A stretch of DNA of 47,245 nucleotides from Bacteriovoracaceae bacterium UBA6144 (GCA_002435705.1 DIVA01000081.1:1-47245); one strand, 5' to 3'. Shown: positions 15,716-25,064, counted from the stretch's first letter. A program made the numbers and translations. The notes: a model not told the origin generated them from the letters alone.

Positions 15716-16899
15716 CTCATACCTTGGAAACTAAAAACTTCTTATTCTTCTTGTTGAGTTATTTTTTTGTTCTCTTCAATTATCCCGTTGTTCGAGCGAG
15801 CTCTATCACCCACTTTTTTGAGGTCTATGGTGCCAAGTCTTCTCCACAAGCCTGGGTGCTTGCGATCGCTCTCCTGATTACTTCTCTAGGGATTTCAAAT
15901 TTTGTGCAGTCACGTTTGGGATTTAAAAAAACATTTTTTGTTCTTACGATCGTGAGTCTATTTATTTCAATCTCATCCTTTCTCTCGTCAAAACTGGGAA
16001 TTCAAGTCGGATCTTTCGTGCAGTTTGCTTGGAAAGAGGTGTACATCGTTTTACATGTTCACCTGCTTCTGGCTTATGCCAATACGTGGTTGAGAAGAGA
16101 GGACTTTCTTAAATGGATTGGACCCATCGGTGCTGTCGGAAGTATCGGTGGAATCCTAGGCGGTTTATTGACATCTCTTCTCGCTTCGCATTTTGATTTA
16201 GCCACAATCTTTTGGACGGGGCAGCTCTTTGTCTTTATTCCAGCTTTATTCGTTCTACCTTTAGAGAGTGTTATTGTTGTTCAGGCAAAAAAAATTGAAA
16301 GTCCTCTCAGATCTCTCGATACCACCAGCATTAAGCTCTATGTTGGTCTAGTCGCAGGCATCATATTTCTGTCTCAAGTCGTGATAAATATCGCAGACTT
16401 TCAGTTCTCACTTATTTTTGAAAAAATGATCGAAGATTCTAAGAGTCGCACTATCTATTTGGGGCATATCTATACTGCGACCAATCTCTTAACCCTTTTC
16501 TTTCAAGTCGCGCTTGTACCTCTCATATTGAGAAGAATTGATCTGAAATGGATTCATATTCTAGTGCCAGTATCCTATCTAATCTGTCTTCTAATAGGCC
16601 TGAACATCGGAGTTCTTCTGTCGAGTGCTCTGTTTTATGTGTACCTGAAGGCTGGTGACTACTCGTTTTTTAGTTCAAGTAAAGAGCTGCTCTATCAGCC
16701 GATGAAGCCATTGCAGAAATATGGAGCAAAATATTTCACTGACATGCTGGTTTATCGAAGTTCAAAAGCGGTGATCGCTGGCGTCTTGATTTATCTGCAG
16801 GATCCAGAGATCCTATTCTGGATTATGTTTGTCGCATTGCTGACATGGATGATCATTGTTAAATTCATTTTTAGTCTTCACCGAAAAATTTTTTCCTAG
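15712..16899 (+). CDS. Membrane transporter resembling ATP:ADP-antiporter-type nucleotide carriers
   Basis: The product is 395 residues with about 10-12 hydrophobic segments. Several stretches recall the Npt/TLC nucleotide carrier family of the MFS: TWLRREDFLKWIGPIGAVGS then GGILGGLL mid-protein, GHIYTATNLLTLFFQVALVP, and near the end SSKELLYQPMKPLQKYGAKY with FTDMLVYRSSKAV, like the (K/R)E-L-Y-x-P-L...K.AK..D...YR.GK signature. The start is GTG 15712, overlapping the previous stop (GTGA). Obligate parasites use such carriers to import host nucleotides, and predatory bacteria are known to reuse prey nucleotides. Substrate is inferred; a generic MFS transporter is the alternative. Confidence 0.55.
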   Translation: MTHTLETKNFLFFLLSYFFVLFNYPVVRASSITHFFEVYGAKSSPQAWVLAIALLITSLGISNFVQSRLGFKKTFFVLTIVSLFISISSFLSSKLGIQVGSFVQFAWKEVYIVLHVHLLLAYANTWLRREDFLKWIGPIGAVGSIGGILGGLLTSLLASHFDLATIFWTGQLFVFIPALFVLPLESVIVVQAKKIESPLRSLDTTSIKLYVGLVAGIIFLSQVVINIADFQFSLIFEKMIEDSKSRTIYLGHIYTATNLLTLFFQVALVPLILRRIDLKWIHILVPVSYLICLLIGLNIGVLLSSALFYVYLKAGDYSFFSSSKELLYQPMKPLQKYGAKYFTDMLVYRSSKAVIAGVLIYLQDPEILFWIMFVALLTWMIIVKFIFSLHRKIFS

Positions 16900-16906
16900 A
16901 GGTTTT

Positions 16907-18931
16907 ATGCAAGCACTTTTAAATCCTTCACCACTTAAATATGGTGCACTTCCATTCGATCAGTTTCAGACAGCTGATTTCCTTCCCGCTTTGGAAGTTG
17001 CGATCAAGGATGCCTATGCAGAACTTGAAGCCTGGAAAAAAGAGCAATCATCTTCTTTTCGAGATGTTATTGTTGGGCTTGATGATTTGCGCGAGACGAT
17101 CAGTCAAATTTCATCGATCTTTTATAATCTCCATTCGGCTCATACTAACGATGAGTTGGAAAAAATTGCACCCGATATTTCTACCAAACTGACTAAGTTC
17201 AGTAACGACGTTACCCTTGATCCGATAGTTTTTGCACGCATCGAAGAGTGTTGGAATACTCGTGATAAACAGAATCTAACAGCTGAAGAAATGATGATTC
17301 TGAATAAGACTTATAAAAGTTTTGTCAGAAACGGTGCTAAGCTAGATGAGTCCGCTAAAACACGCATGAGACAGATTGATGAGTCTCTCGCAAAGCTCAG
17401 TTTGATTTTTTCTCAGAATGTTCTTAAGGCGACCAATAATTTTGAAAAGTATGTGTCGGACAAAGCATTGCTCGAAGGCCTCCCTGAATCATTCCTAGAA
17501 GCTTCATCTGAAGCAGCCGAGAAGAAAGGTAAGAAGGGGCAATGGCTTCTGACGCTTGATTACCCAATGATTGTGCCTGTTTTAACTTATGCAAAAAATC
17601 GTGAGCTTCGTCGAGAAATATTTCTGGCTCATTCATCCAAAGCCTTTAGTGGTGACCTAGACAATAAACCCAATATCCTAGAAGTGGTGAAGCTGCGTTA
17701 TGAGCGTGCCAATCTCTTGGGTTATAAGACTCATGCGGACTATGTGCTTGAAGAGCGCATGGCGGATACTCCGGAGAAAGTAAAAAACTTCCTTAGCGAA
17801 CTCAATGTTAAGGCTAAGCCTCACGCCCAAAATGAAATTGCTAAACTCTCAAAATTGGCCCTAGAGCTGGATGGTCTTAAGCAAATCGAAAAGTGGGACA
17901 GCTCGTATTATTCCGAAATATTAAAAAAGAGAGAAATTGGTTTTGATGAGGAAGTTTTGAGACCTTATTTTTCTCTCGAAAAAGTAATCGATGGAATCTT
18001 CCAGGTAACAAAAAAACTTTATGGTTTAACTTATAAAGAACTGACTGACCTGCCAGTTTATCATGAGGATGTGAAAGTATACGAGGTCACAGACAAGAAT
18101 GGATTCGTGGGTTTGTTTTACATGGATTTCTTTCCACGTCCATCTAAGCGTGGCGGTGCCTGGATGACAAGTTTTGTGGATCAGGGGATTTCTAGAGGGG
18201 AGAGTCGCAGACCTCATGTGGCCATTGTTTGTAACTTCACTAAACCTACCAAAACGAAACCGTCTCTTTTGACTTTAAACGAAGTTACAACGCTCTATCA
18301 TGAATTCGGGCATGCTTTGCATGGCCTTCTCTCAAAATGTAAATACACAAGCCTTTCAGGAACAAATGTCTACTGGGATTTTGTCGAACTGCCTTCTCAG
18401 ATTATGGAAAACTGGGTGCATGAAAAAGAATGTCTTGATCTATTTGCTGCTCACTATGAAACAGGAGAAAAGATCTCTGTAGATCTTGTTGAAAAGATTA
18501 AAAAATCGGGGAGTTTTTTGGAAGGCTTGGCAACAATGCGCCAGCTAACTTTTGCGACTTTAGATATGCATTGGCATGCACAAGATCCAAAAGCATTTAC
18601 CGACGTGCTGCAAGTCGAGGCTCAGGCAACTAAAGAATTAAGCTTCTTGCCCGACGTGCCCGGAACGAGTATTTCTTGTAGCTTTTCTCACATCTTTGCA
18701 GGAGGTTACTCTGCAGGCTATTACAGCTACAAGTGGGCAGAGGTGCTAGATGCTGACGCATTTGAGTTCTTTAAGGAGAAAGGAATTTTCAACACTGAGG
18801 TTGCAAGTCTATTTAGAGAAAATATCCTTGAGCGTGGCGGGACGGAGCATCCAATGAATCTTTATAAAAGATTTAGAGGAAAAGAGCCGAACGTTGATGC
18901 ACTCTTAAGAAGGGCAGGACTTATTAATTGA
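16907..18931 (+). CDS. M3 family oligopeptidase (oligopeptidase A/PrlC-like)
   Basis: This 674-residue cytoplasmic zinc metallopeptidase degrades short peptides. The catalytic motif HEFGHALHG starts at about residue 465, and the third zinc ligand lies in the following VELPSQIMENW. C-terminal substrate-loop motifs (FSHIFAGGYSAGYYSYKWAE) are intact, and the length equals that of PrlC. I start at ATG 16907, because the N-terminus then matches the family (NPSPLKYGALPFDQF) and an AGAGG ribosome site lies upstream. There is no signal peptide. It follows the transporter by 7 bp and its stop overlaps the sensor kinase start. It probably completes digestion of imported peptides. Confidence 0.95.
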   Translation: MQALLNPSPLKYGALPFDQFQTADFLPALEVAIKDAYAELEAWKKEQSSSFRDVIVGLDDLRETISQISSIFYNLHSAHTNDELEKIAPDISTKLTKFSNDVTLDPIVFARIEECWNTRDKQNLTAEEMMILNKTYKSFVRNGAKLDESAKTRMRQIDESLAKLSLIFSQNVLKATNNFEKYVSDKALLEGLPESFLEASSEAAEKKGKKGQWLLTLDYPMIVPVLTYAKNRELRREIFLAHSSKAFSGDLDNKPNILEVVKLRYERANLLGYKTHADYVLEERMADTPEKVKNFLSELNVKAKPHAQNEIAKLSKLALELDGLKQIEKWDSSYYSEILKKREIGFDEEVLRPYFSLEKVIDGIFQVTKKLYGLTYKELTDLPVYHEDVKVYEVTDKNGFVGLFYMDFFPRPSKRGGAWMTSFVDQGISRGESRRPHVAIVCNFTKPTKTKPSLLTLNEVTTLYHEFGHALHGLLSKCKYTSLSGTNVYWDFVELPSQIMENWVHEKECLDLFAAHYETGEKISVDLVEKIKKSGSFLEGLATMRQLTFATLDMHWHAQDPKAFTDVLQVEAQATKELSFLPDVPGTSISCSFSHIFAGGYSAGYYSYKWAEVLDADAFEFFKEKGIFNTEVASLFRENILERGGTEHPMNLYKRFRGKEPNVDALLRRAGLIN

Positions 18932-20532
18932 ACAAAACTCGCGACTTTAATTTTTATCACAAAGTGGTCACCTCTCTCTCCAAGAGAGAGGAGTTAAGGT
19001 CTGGTAATCTTCATGAAGCCTTACGCATAATACTCCGTGAAACAGCTGGTGCACTGGATACGGCGCAAGTTGGATTTTGGAGTTTTCAAGAACCAGAAGA
19101 TGCTATTAAAAATGAATTAACTTATAGATCAACTGAAGATGATTTCATCTCCTCAGGTATTGTTTCAAAAGAAAAGGCCCCACGCTATTTTGCTGAAATC
19201 CTTTTTGAACAAGTGATTTCGGCTGATAACGTCTATGATTCGCCTGCCACCCAGGAGCTTGTGGAGGTATATCTTAAACCGGTTGGGATATTTTCACTCT
19301 TAGACGTTCCCGTAATGATCCAAGGTGAGTTTGTTGGAATCATTTGCTGTGAACAAAAGTCTACTCCACGGATCTGGACATCAGATGAAAAATATTTTGT
19401 GACACTCGTTTCCCACTTGATCTCTCACTCCATAGAAGTTGATCGTCGCGCCAAACTCTTACGCATCATCGAAATAGAAAACCTCACTTCAAGTGAAGTC
19501 CAGATTAAGAATCTTCTAAAAACACTTCCCATTCCTCTCGCGATCCTAGATAGCGAATCTCGTTACTTAGCCTATTCAGAGAAGTGGAAAAATAGTTTTA
19601 GTTTTAAGATGGATAATCCCATTGACTGCTGCATTTGGGACGCTCATGAAAATTATGATCCTAAATGGATTGAAAGAATTAAACTTGCTCAATCAGGGCA
19701 GAGGCTTTTCCAAAATGAAGAGCTCATCAAGGGAATTGATGGACTTGATCATTGGATAAGTTGGCAGCTTGAGCCTTGGAAAAACTTTCAAGGTGAGCAG
19801 GCCGGGATTGTAGTGATTTGTGATGACATTACGTCGAGAAAAGAAGCAGATATTATACTCAATCACACTGCCAAGCTTACGGCACTAGGAGAGATGGCCG
19901 GTGGGATCGCTCATGAGATTAACAATCCTTTGAGTATTCTTAAGGGGTTTGTGGACCTCATGCAGAAAAAAATAAATCAAGGGCATTTTAATCAGCCTGA
20001 GTTTGAACAATATCTACAAAAATCTAGCTCCACGATTAATCGAATTTCTCGTGTGGTTCGGGCCATGAAAAAGATCTCTAGGGATTCCTCGCGAGACCCA
20101 CTAGAGGATGTCAGCTTGAATCTATTGATTGAAGATGCCAAAGATTTTATGTCTGAAAAATTTAAGGCAAAAGAAATTAGCTTTATGGTTTTAATGCCTC
20201 AAGAAGATGTGCATTTTCAATGTCGAAGTGTCGAGATCTCGCAGGTCCTTCTTAACCTTCTGACGAACTCGTATCAGGCAGTAGAAAATAAAGGATGGGT
20301 ACGAATAGAGTTAATCGTCGGGCCTAAAATGAAAATTATCATCACAGATTCAGGAATGGGGATTCCCTTAGAGTTGCAAGACAAGATTTTTCAACCATTT
20401 TTCACAACAAAAGACGTTGGTTTTGGAACCGGCTTAGGTCTCAGTATCTCCCGAAAGATGATTGAAGGACATGGTGGTACTTTGCGTCTTAATCCAGAGT
20501 CGCAAAATACTCAATTCATCATTGAACTTTGA
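18928..20532 (+). CDS. Sensor histidine kinase with GAF and PAS domains
   Basis: The product is 534 residues with no membrane segment, so it senses something in the cytoplasm. A GAF domain spans about residues 25-170, followed by a PAS-like domain at about 195-305 and a HisKA dimerisation helix with phospho-acceptor His329 in GEMAGGIAHEINNPLSIL. The HATPase domain has the N box (QVLLNLLTNSYQAV), G1 (DSGMGIP), F (FQPFFTTK) and G2 (GTGLGLSIS). The start is TTG 18928, overlapping the upstream stop (TTGA). No response regulator is adjacent, so it is an orphan here. Its 3' end overlaps the nuclease gene by 22 bp. Confidence 0.92.
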   Translation: MNKTRDFNFYHKVVTSLSKREELRSGNLHEALRIILRETAGALDTAQVGFWSFQEPEDAIKNELTYRSTEDDFISSGIVSKEKAPRYFAEILFEQVISADNVYDSPATQELVEVYLKPVGIFSLLDVPVMIQGEFVGIICCEQKSTPRIWTSDEKYFVTLVSHLISHSIEVDRRAKLLRIIEIENLTSSEVQIKNLLKTLPIPLAILDSESRYLAYSEKWKNSFSFKMDNPIDCCIWDAHENYDPKWIERIKLAQSGQRLFQNEELIKGIDGLDHWISWQLEPWKNFQGEQAGIVVICDDITSRKEADIILNHTAKLTALGEMAGGIAHEINNPLSILKGFVDLMQKKINQGHFNQPEFEQYLQKSSSTINRISRVVRAMKKISRDSSRDPLEDVSLNLLIEDAKDFMSEKFKAKEISFMVLMPQEDVHFQCRSVEISQVLLNLLTNSYQAVENKGWVRIELIVGPKMKIIITDSGMGIPLELQDKIFQPFFTTKDVGFGTGLGLSISRKMIEGHGGTLRLNPESQNTQFIIEL

Positions 20533-21308
20533 TTGATCGGTCGTGGGCATGGTCGATACTGAAACTTTGATTGAAAGTTCCACGCACTCAGTTCCACTTG
20601 CTCTTCAAGCTCACGACTTTCATTTTTTGAGAGGTGTGGGAAAAAATTAATACCAGTTATTTTTTCGATCTCTCTGACAGGAAAGACAAATGCCTCAAGT
20701 TTATTGCCTTGAGGAGCTTGATCCATTAAGAATCCTATGGCTTTCCAGCGATTATTTTTCTTACTCAATATAACTTTGTAATGATAATCAGGAATGCTGA
20801 TGGAGCTGCCGGGTAGCTTTTCTAAATAATCATTCAGGACTGGCCCAGTCACTATCAAGGTTTGTTCAGACTCCATCGCCCAGGCTCGCACTAGTGTTTC
20901 TAGCATTGACCAGCGTCCTCGATTCATCACAGGAGACTGCGGAGTAATATTTGAGGTGATAAAAGACTGCCTCATGACTTCTTCAGACCACTTCATATCC
21001 CCAGCTGGAACGAGGTGGCCTCGATCATAGCCTGTCTGCTTATAATCATCTGGATTAGCACTGCGCTCACTTAGCTTGATATCGACGACAAAGCGATGGC
21101 TCGCTCGCTGGGCACAGTTAACAAGAAGCTCAGGCTTTAGCTCATAGGCAACCCAGCGAGCATTTTTGTGATCGTGGTCGTAATTGAGGGAGAAGGCTAG
21201 ATGCGAGACAGCTTCTCTCGTAGCTGAGGGGGAGTCTTTAGGGTGCCAGTTTTTACTCCAGCACAAATGACTAAAAGTCACGAGAAGGGCAATCAACCCA
21301 TATTTCAT
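20511..21308 (-). CDS. Secreted DNA/RNA non-specific endonuclease
   Basis: The 265-residue protein has a signal peptide (MKYGLIALLVTFSHLCWS) and the betabetaalpha-metal nuclease signature DRGHLVPAGD (residues 95-104, His98 the general base). Downstream come SNITPQSPVMNRGRWSMLE, with the metal-binding Asn (about residue 129) and a Glu. These match the EndA/NucA (S. marcescens nuclease) family, which cuts DNA and RNA outside the cytoplasm. I start at ATG 21308, one codon inside a TTG. The 5'-nucleotidase lipoprotein gene lies 67 bp upstream on the same strand; together they would convert external nucleic acid to nucleosides. Confidence 0.92.
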   Translation of the reverse strand: MKYGLIALLVTFSHLCWSKNWHPKDSPSATREAVSHLAFSLNYDHDHKNARWVAYELKPELLVNCAQRASHRFVVDIKLSERSANPDDYKQTGYDRGHLVPAGDMKWSEEVMRQSFITSNITPQSPVMNRGRWSMLETLVRAWAMESEQTLIVTGPVLNDYLEKLPGSSISIPDYHYKVILSKKNNRWKAIGFLMDQAPQGNKLEAFVFPVREIEKITGINFFPHLSKNESRELEEQVELSAWNFQSKFQYRPCPRPINQSSMMN

Positions 21309-21375
21309 CAAACCATCCTTGGTTCTTAAAATGAAATCGCTAATGTCTTATTACGTCAACGCCCCTTGCAGAATC

Positions 21376-22908
21376 TTAATAATGGACTAAGACTCTCTTC
21401 TTAGCTGACACGCGACCCAAAGGTTTATTTTTTTCAAAATACTCTCTTAGGACAGCCGCATCGGTGAAGCCATAAACTTTCGGTGCTTTATGTTTCAGGC
21501 TGGGCCACTTATCACCGCCACCAGCGATAAAACTTGGGAGTGCTATTTTGTAAATTTTCTTCGGATCGAGATTTTTGTTAGCAATCACTAACTTTTTGAA
21601 GATCTTTTTTTTCGCATTAAATTCAACCTCAAGGCCTGAGGTCTGTGGAAAGCTGCCCCCACCAGGAACATGCACTGAGAAAATCTCAGCGAGATATTGC
21701 TTGAGTTCAAGGCCGGTCATTTCAACTGTCACAATATCATTTGCAAAAGGAAGTACAGTCAGAACGGTTTCGTAGGTAATGACTCCAGATTTAATGGAAT
21801 CTCTAATTCCGCCGGAGTTGGTGAGTCCCACATCGGCGTTGAATTTTTTACGATACGCCTCAGTAATATGAAACCCCAAATTTGTTTCTTGGCTTCTAAC
21901 TATGGCACGGTCACCCTCGAGGCGCTCACTGCTTTCGCCAACTTCGACTAAAAGTGTTTTATCACCCTTCTCCTTAAAGGACTTAAGAAAAGATTTAAGG
22001 GATTGGTCCTCTTCAACTTTTACGGCTTGATCTTTATGATTCACCGGCAGTAGTTCATATTTTTTTAAGGTCACCTGACCATTTTTTATCAGAAGATCCA
22101 CGCGGCCGAGAAATTTGCCCCACTCAAAAGCTTGAACGATGATGGTGTTATTTTGTACGTCGGCTTCAAAGAGTGGCTTCTGGGTATGCCCACCAATGAT
22201 GAGATCAATTCCATTCACCTGACGGGCCAGAGTGACGTCCCCGGGGGAATTGTTTGCATGGCTTTCATTGGGATAGTGCCCCATATGAGTGAGTGCAATG
22301 ACGATGTGGGCCTGCGCACGTAACTCGGGTAATAATTTTTTTGCTTCTTCTATCGGATCAGTAAAGAGAATGCCTGAATCAAAACCTAATTTTGAAACAC
22401 CTGGAGTGTCTTGCGTCGTCAGACCCAGAATGGCAATTTTCAAACCCTGCACTTCTTTAATAATGTATGGGCGAAAAAGACGTTTCCCTTCAAAATAAAT
22501 ATTGGCCGAAAGAAAAGGAAATCCCGCCCATTTTTCTTGCTGTCTGATCGTGGCAATATCGTTATCAAATTCATGATTACCTACGGCCATGGCATCGTAG
22601 TTTAGTTTACTCATCCCTTTGAAGTCAGGTTCTGCTTTAAGCATGTCGGATTGTGGTACACCCGTGTTTACATCACCGGCATCAAGGAGAAGTGTGATGC
22701 CGTCTTTTTGGTCAACTTCTTTTCTGATGGCCTTAATCATCGTAGAGCGCGCTGCTAGTCCCCATTCGCCATCTTGATTGGTCCAAAATCTTCCGTGATG
22801 GTCATTGGTATGAAGTAAAGTGAGTTGGTAGACTTTATCTTTTTGATAGGTTTGAGCGCAGGAAAAAAGCGTGAGAAGAAATAGGATAGAAATTAAGCGA
22901 TTATTCAT
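21376..22908 (-). CDS. Lipoprotein 5'-nucleotidase/UDP-sugar hydrolase family
   Basis: The product is 510 residues. A lipobox (LLTLFSC) near residue 17 predicts a lipoprotein. The metallophosphoesterase domain has LLHTNDHHGR, DAGD, GNHEFD, THMGH and GGHTQKP, the metal-binding set of UshA-type nucleotidases. The C-terminal nucleotide-binding domain has NSGGIRDSIKSG and FANDIVTVEMTG. It would remove phosphate from nucleotides in the periplasm or at the surface. A ribosome site (AGAGG) precedes ATG 22908. It lies just upstream of the secreted nuclease gene on the same strand, which suggests a shared scavenging role. Confidence 0.92.
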   Translation of the reverse strand: MNNRLISILFLLTLFSCAQTYQKDKVYQLTLLHTNDHHGRFWTNQDGEWGLAARSTMIKAIRKEVDQKDGITLLLDAGDVNTGVPQSDMLKAEPDFKGMSKLNYDAMAVGNHEFDNDIATIRQQEKWAGFPFLSANIYFEGKRLFRPYIIKEVQGLKIAILGLTTQDTPGVSKLGFDSGILFTDPIEEAKKLLPELRAQAHIVIALTHMGHYPNESHANNSPGDVTLARQVNGIDLIIGGHTQKPLFEADVQNNTIIVQAFEWGKFLGRVDLLIKNGQVTLKKYELLPVNHKDQAVKVEEDQSLKSFLKSFKEKGDKTLLVEVGESSERLEGDRAIVRSQETNLGFHITEAYRKKFNADVGLTNSGGIRDSIKSGVITYETVLTVLPFANDIVTVEMTGLELKQYLAEIFSVHVPGGGSFPQTSGLEVEFNAKKKIFKKLVIANKNLDPKKIYKIALPSFIAGGGDKWPSLKHKAPKVYGFTDAAVLREYFEKNKPLGRVSAKKRVLVHY

Positions 22909-22971
22909 AATATACCTCTTGAAGACCTTGGTAGCAGTCTGCGAATTAAAAAGCTAGAAAAGAAGATTCCT

Positions 22972-23007
22972 TTGCCAGTTATAACGAGGTTTGATATATC
23001 AAACTAT
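22972..23007 (+). promoter_or_regulatory. feoA promoter with overlapping 16-bp palindromic operator
   Basis: A -35 candidate TTGCCA (22972-22977) is followed after exactly 17 bp by TATATC (22995-23000). The perfect palindrome GTTTGATATATCAAAC (22989-23004) covers the -10 element, the classic layout for a repressor. A start about 7 bases after the -10 would fall at or next to ATG 23008, giving a leaderless or nearly leaderless feoA mRNA; no usable ribosome site precedes that ATG. The repressor could be the DtxR-like protein of 15197 or Fur. Confidence 0.5.
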
Positions 23008-23241
23008 ATGGGACTTCATGAAGCAAAAGCTCATCAAACTTATAAAATTAACAGAATCCTTACAGTTGAGGATAACGCGATTAGTATACGTATGCGTCAA
23101 CTGGGGTTTATTGAAGGAGAAACGGTTGTTTGTCGTGCTGTTTCCCATTTAAATTTTGGACCTTTGCTTTTTATTCTTAGAGATGTGTCGGTTGCACTCA
23201 CGCGCCAAGAAGCTGCACTGATTGAAGTGGAAGCACTATGA
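23008..23241 (+). CDS. feoA: Ferrous iron transport protein A
   Basis: FeoA is a small SH3-like cytoplasmic partner of FeoB. The 77 residues from ATG 23008 match the family: YKINRI, RMRQLGFIEGETVVCR, and FGPLLFILRDVSVALTRQEA. A TTG at 22972 extends the frame by 12 codons, but those codons lie in the putative promoter and operator, so I prefer 23008. It overlaps feoB by 4 bp (ATGA). It diverges from the 5'-nucleotidase gene. No feoC is seen. Confidence 0.85.
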   Translation: MGLHEAKAHQTYKINRILTVEDNAISIRMRQLGFIEGETVVCRAVSHLNFGPLLFILRDVSVALTRQEAALIEVEAL

Positions 23242-25064
23242 GCATTGCTTTAGTCGGAATGCCGAATGTTGGTAAGACTGCTCTTTTTAACGCCCTCACG
23301 GGAAGCTTTCAAAAAGTGGCAAACTTCCCAGGCGTAACGGTAGAAAAAAAGTCTGCAAGCATGACCCTTGGTTCACAGACAAAAGAGTTGGTTGATCTCC
23401 CAGGGCTCTACTCCATGGACATTGCCACCTTGGATGAAAAAGTCACGCGGGACTGGTTGTTGAAAACGCAGTCTCCGCTGGTTGTTGTGTTAGATGCGAC
23501 TCACTTGAAAAAATCACTTTATATTTTGATGCAGCTGCTTGATTTGGGATACCGGCCCTTGATTGCTCTCAGTCAAATCGATCAAGCTTCCAAGCGTGGA
23601 TTAATTGTAGATTTGGAAAAGTTTTCATCTCTAACGGGCTGTCAGGTGCATCCAGTTTCAGCGATCGATCACTCAGGCGTAGAAGCTCTTAAGGCAGCCA
23701 TCTTTCAACTTGAGCAACCAAAAATCACTGAGCTTCCTATCGATTATCAAAAACAGATAAAAACTCCGCACTATGTGCGTGAGAAATTCAAACTGATTGA
23801 TGGTTGGCTCTCACAAATAATCATTTCTCCTCTTAAGGCTGAAACTTTAACCGCCAAGCTTGATAGTTATATCCTGCACCCGATATGGGGATTTTTCATT
23901 CTCTTTGCCGTGCTTCTCATCGTATTTCAGGCACTCTTCTCTTGGTCTGCTCCTTTGCAAGATTTAATTGAAGCTGGAGTGGGACTTTTGGGTCAGGTGT
24001 TCGCCGGCTTTATTACTCATCCACTTTTAAGAAGTTTGGTGGTCGATGGGATGATTGGTGGTGTGGGAAGCATTGTGGTTTTTCTCCCACAAATTCTCTT
24101 CCTTTTTATCTTTCTTCAAGTGCTGGAGGACTTAGGTTACCTCAGCCGCGTGGCTTTTTTATTAGATGGTCTTATGCGCCGTCTGGGATTGCCTGGAAAA
24201 GCTATTGTCCCTTTGATCTCTGGGCATGCTTGTGCCATTCCTGCTATCATGGCGACACGAATTTTAGATGACCGACGTGAGCGAATGATTTCCATGTTAG
24301 TCATTCCTCTCACAACTTGCTCTGCTCGCTTGCCGGTGTTCACTTTGCTGGTTGCTGCCCTTGTGCCGAATGTTTTAGTGGCCGGTTTCATCAATGCCCA
24401 AGCCCTTGTTATGTTGGCCCTCTACGTTTTTCCGATGATCACATCTCTGATCGTGGCTGCGATTCTGCGAAAAGTTTTACCCTTTAGTGCGCCATCGATG
24501 CTCTTGATGGAGATGCCACCCTATCGTAAGCCTCGCTTGTCAGCGATTTACAAAACGCTCATCAATCAATCAAAAACATTTCTGTCGAATGCCGGTAAAG
24601 TCATTTTGCTCTTTTCTGTGATTATCTGGTTTCTCGTCTCTTTCCCGAGAACAGAGATGAATGAGGCTCCACAAATTGAAAACAGTTTTGCTGCTGACAT
24701 AGGAAGAGCGGTCGATCCCATCTTTAGCCCGCTGGGTTTTGACTGGAAACTTAACACCGCACTCATCCCAGCTTTCGGGGCTCGCGAGGTCTTAGTCTCT
24801 GCACTTGGGACGGTCTATGCAGTGGAAGGGGATGAAGACGAGCAAATCCTGGGTTTGAGTCAAATTCTGGCCCGCGACTATTCAATGGCCACGCTTCTCT
24901 CGCTCATTGTTTGGTTCGTGTTTGCCCCTCAATGCATCTCTACCTTCGCCATTCTGAGAAAAGAGTCGGGCGGCTATAAGATTCCTGTGATTATGCTTAC
25001 ATATACTCTGGCCCTGGCCTGGGTGATGAGTTTTCTGACTTATTCGTTGGTCGCTTTCCTATAA
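23238..25064 (+). CDS. feoB: Ferrous iron transporter B
   Basis: FeoB is the inner-membrane GTP-dependent Fe(II) permease. The N-terminal G domain has GMPNVGKTALFNALTG (G1), FPGVTVE (G2) and LVDLPGLYSM (G3). The membrane part carries the two Gate motifs of the family, around PLISGHACAIPAIMATRIL with PLTTCSARLPVFTLLV, and FGAREVLVSALGTVYA. At 608 residues it is shorter than E. coli FeoB (773), with a compact region between G domain and membrane part; the Cys-containing segments of the channel are present. Coupled to feoA by ATGA. A serine protease gene follows after 85 bp. Confidence 0.97.
   Translation: MSIALVGMPNVGKTALFNALTGSFQKVANFPGVTVEKKSASMTLGSQTKELVDLPGLYSMDIATLDEKVTRDWLLKTQSPLVVVLDATHLKKSLYILMQLLDLGYRPLIALSQIDQASKRGLIVDLEKFSSLTGCQVHPVSAIDHSGVEALKAAIFQLEQPKITELPIDYQKQIKTPHYVREKFKLIDGWLSQIIISPLKAETLTAKLDSYILHPIWGFFILFAVLLIVFQALFSWSAPLQDLIEAGVGLLGQVFAGFITHPLLRSLVVDGMIGGVGSIVVFLPQILFLFIFLQVLEDLGYLSRVAFLLDGLMRRLGLPGKAIVPLISGHACAIPAIMATRILDDRRERMISMLVIPLTTCSARLPVFTLLVAALVPNVLVAGFINAQALVMLALYVFPMITSLIVAAILRKVLPFSAPSMLLMEMPPYRKPRLSAIYKTLINQSKTFLSNAGKVILLFSVIIWFLVSFPRTEMNEAPQIENSFAADIGRAVDPIFSPLGFDWKLNTALIPAFGAREVLVSALGTVYAVEGDEDEQILGLSQILARDYSMATLLSLIVWFVFAPQCISTFAILRKESGGYKIPVIMLTYTLALAWVMSFLTYSLVAFL

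Noticed and set aside
22989..23004. FNR/CRP-type site at the feoA promoter
   Set aside because: FNR boxes have TTGAT-N4-ATCAA; here the half-sites are separated by only 2 bases, so a different regulator is more likely.
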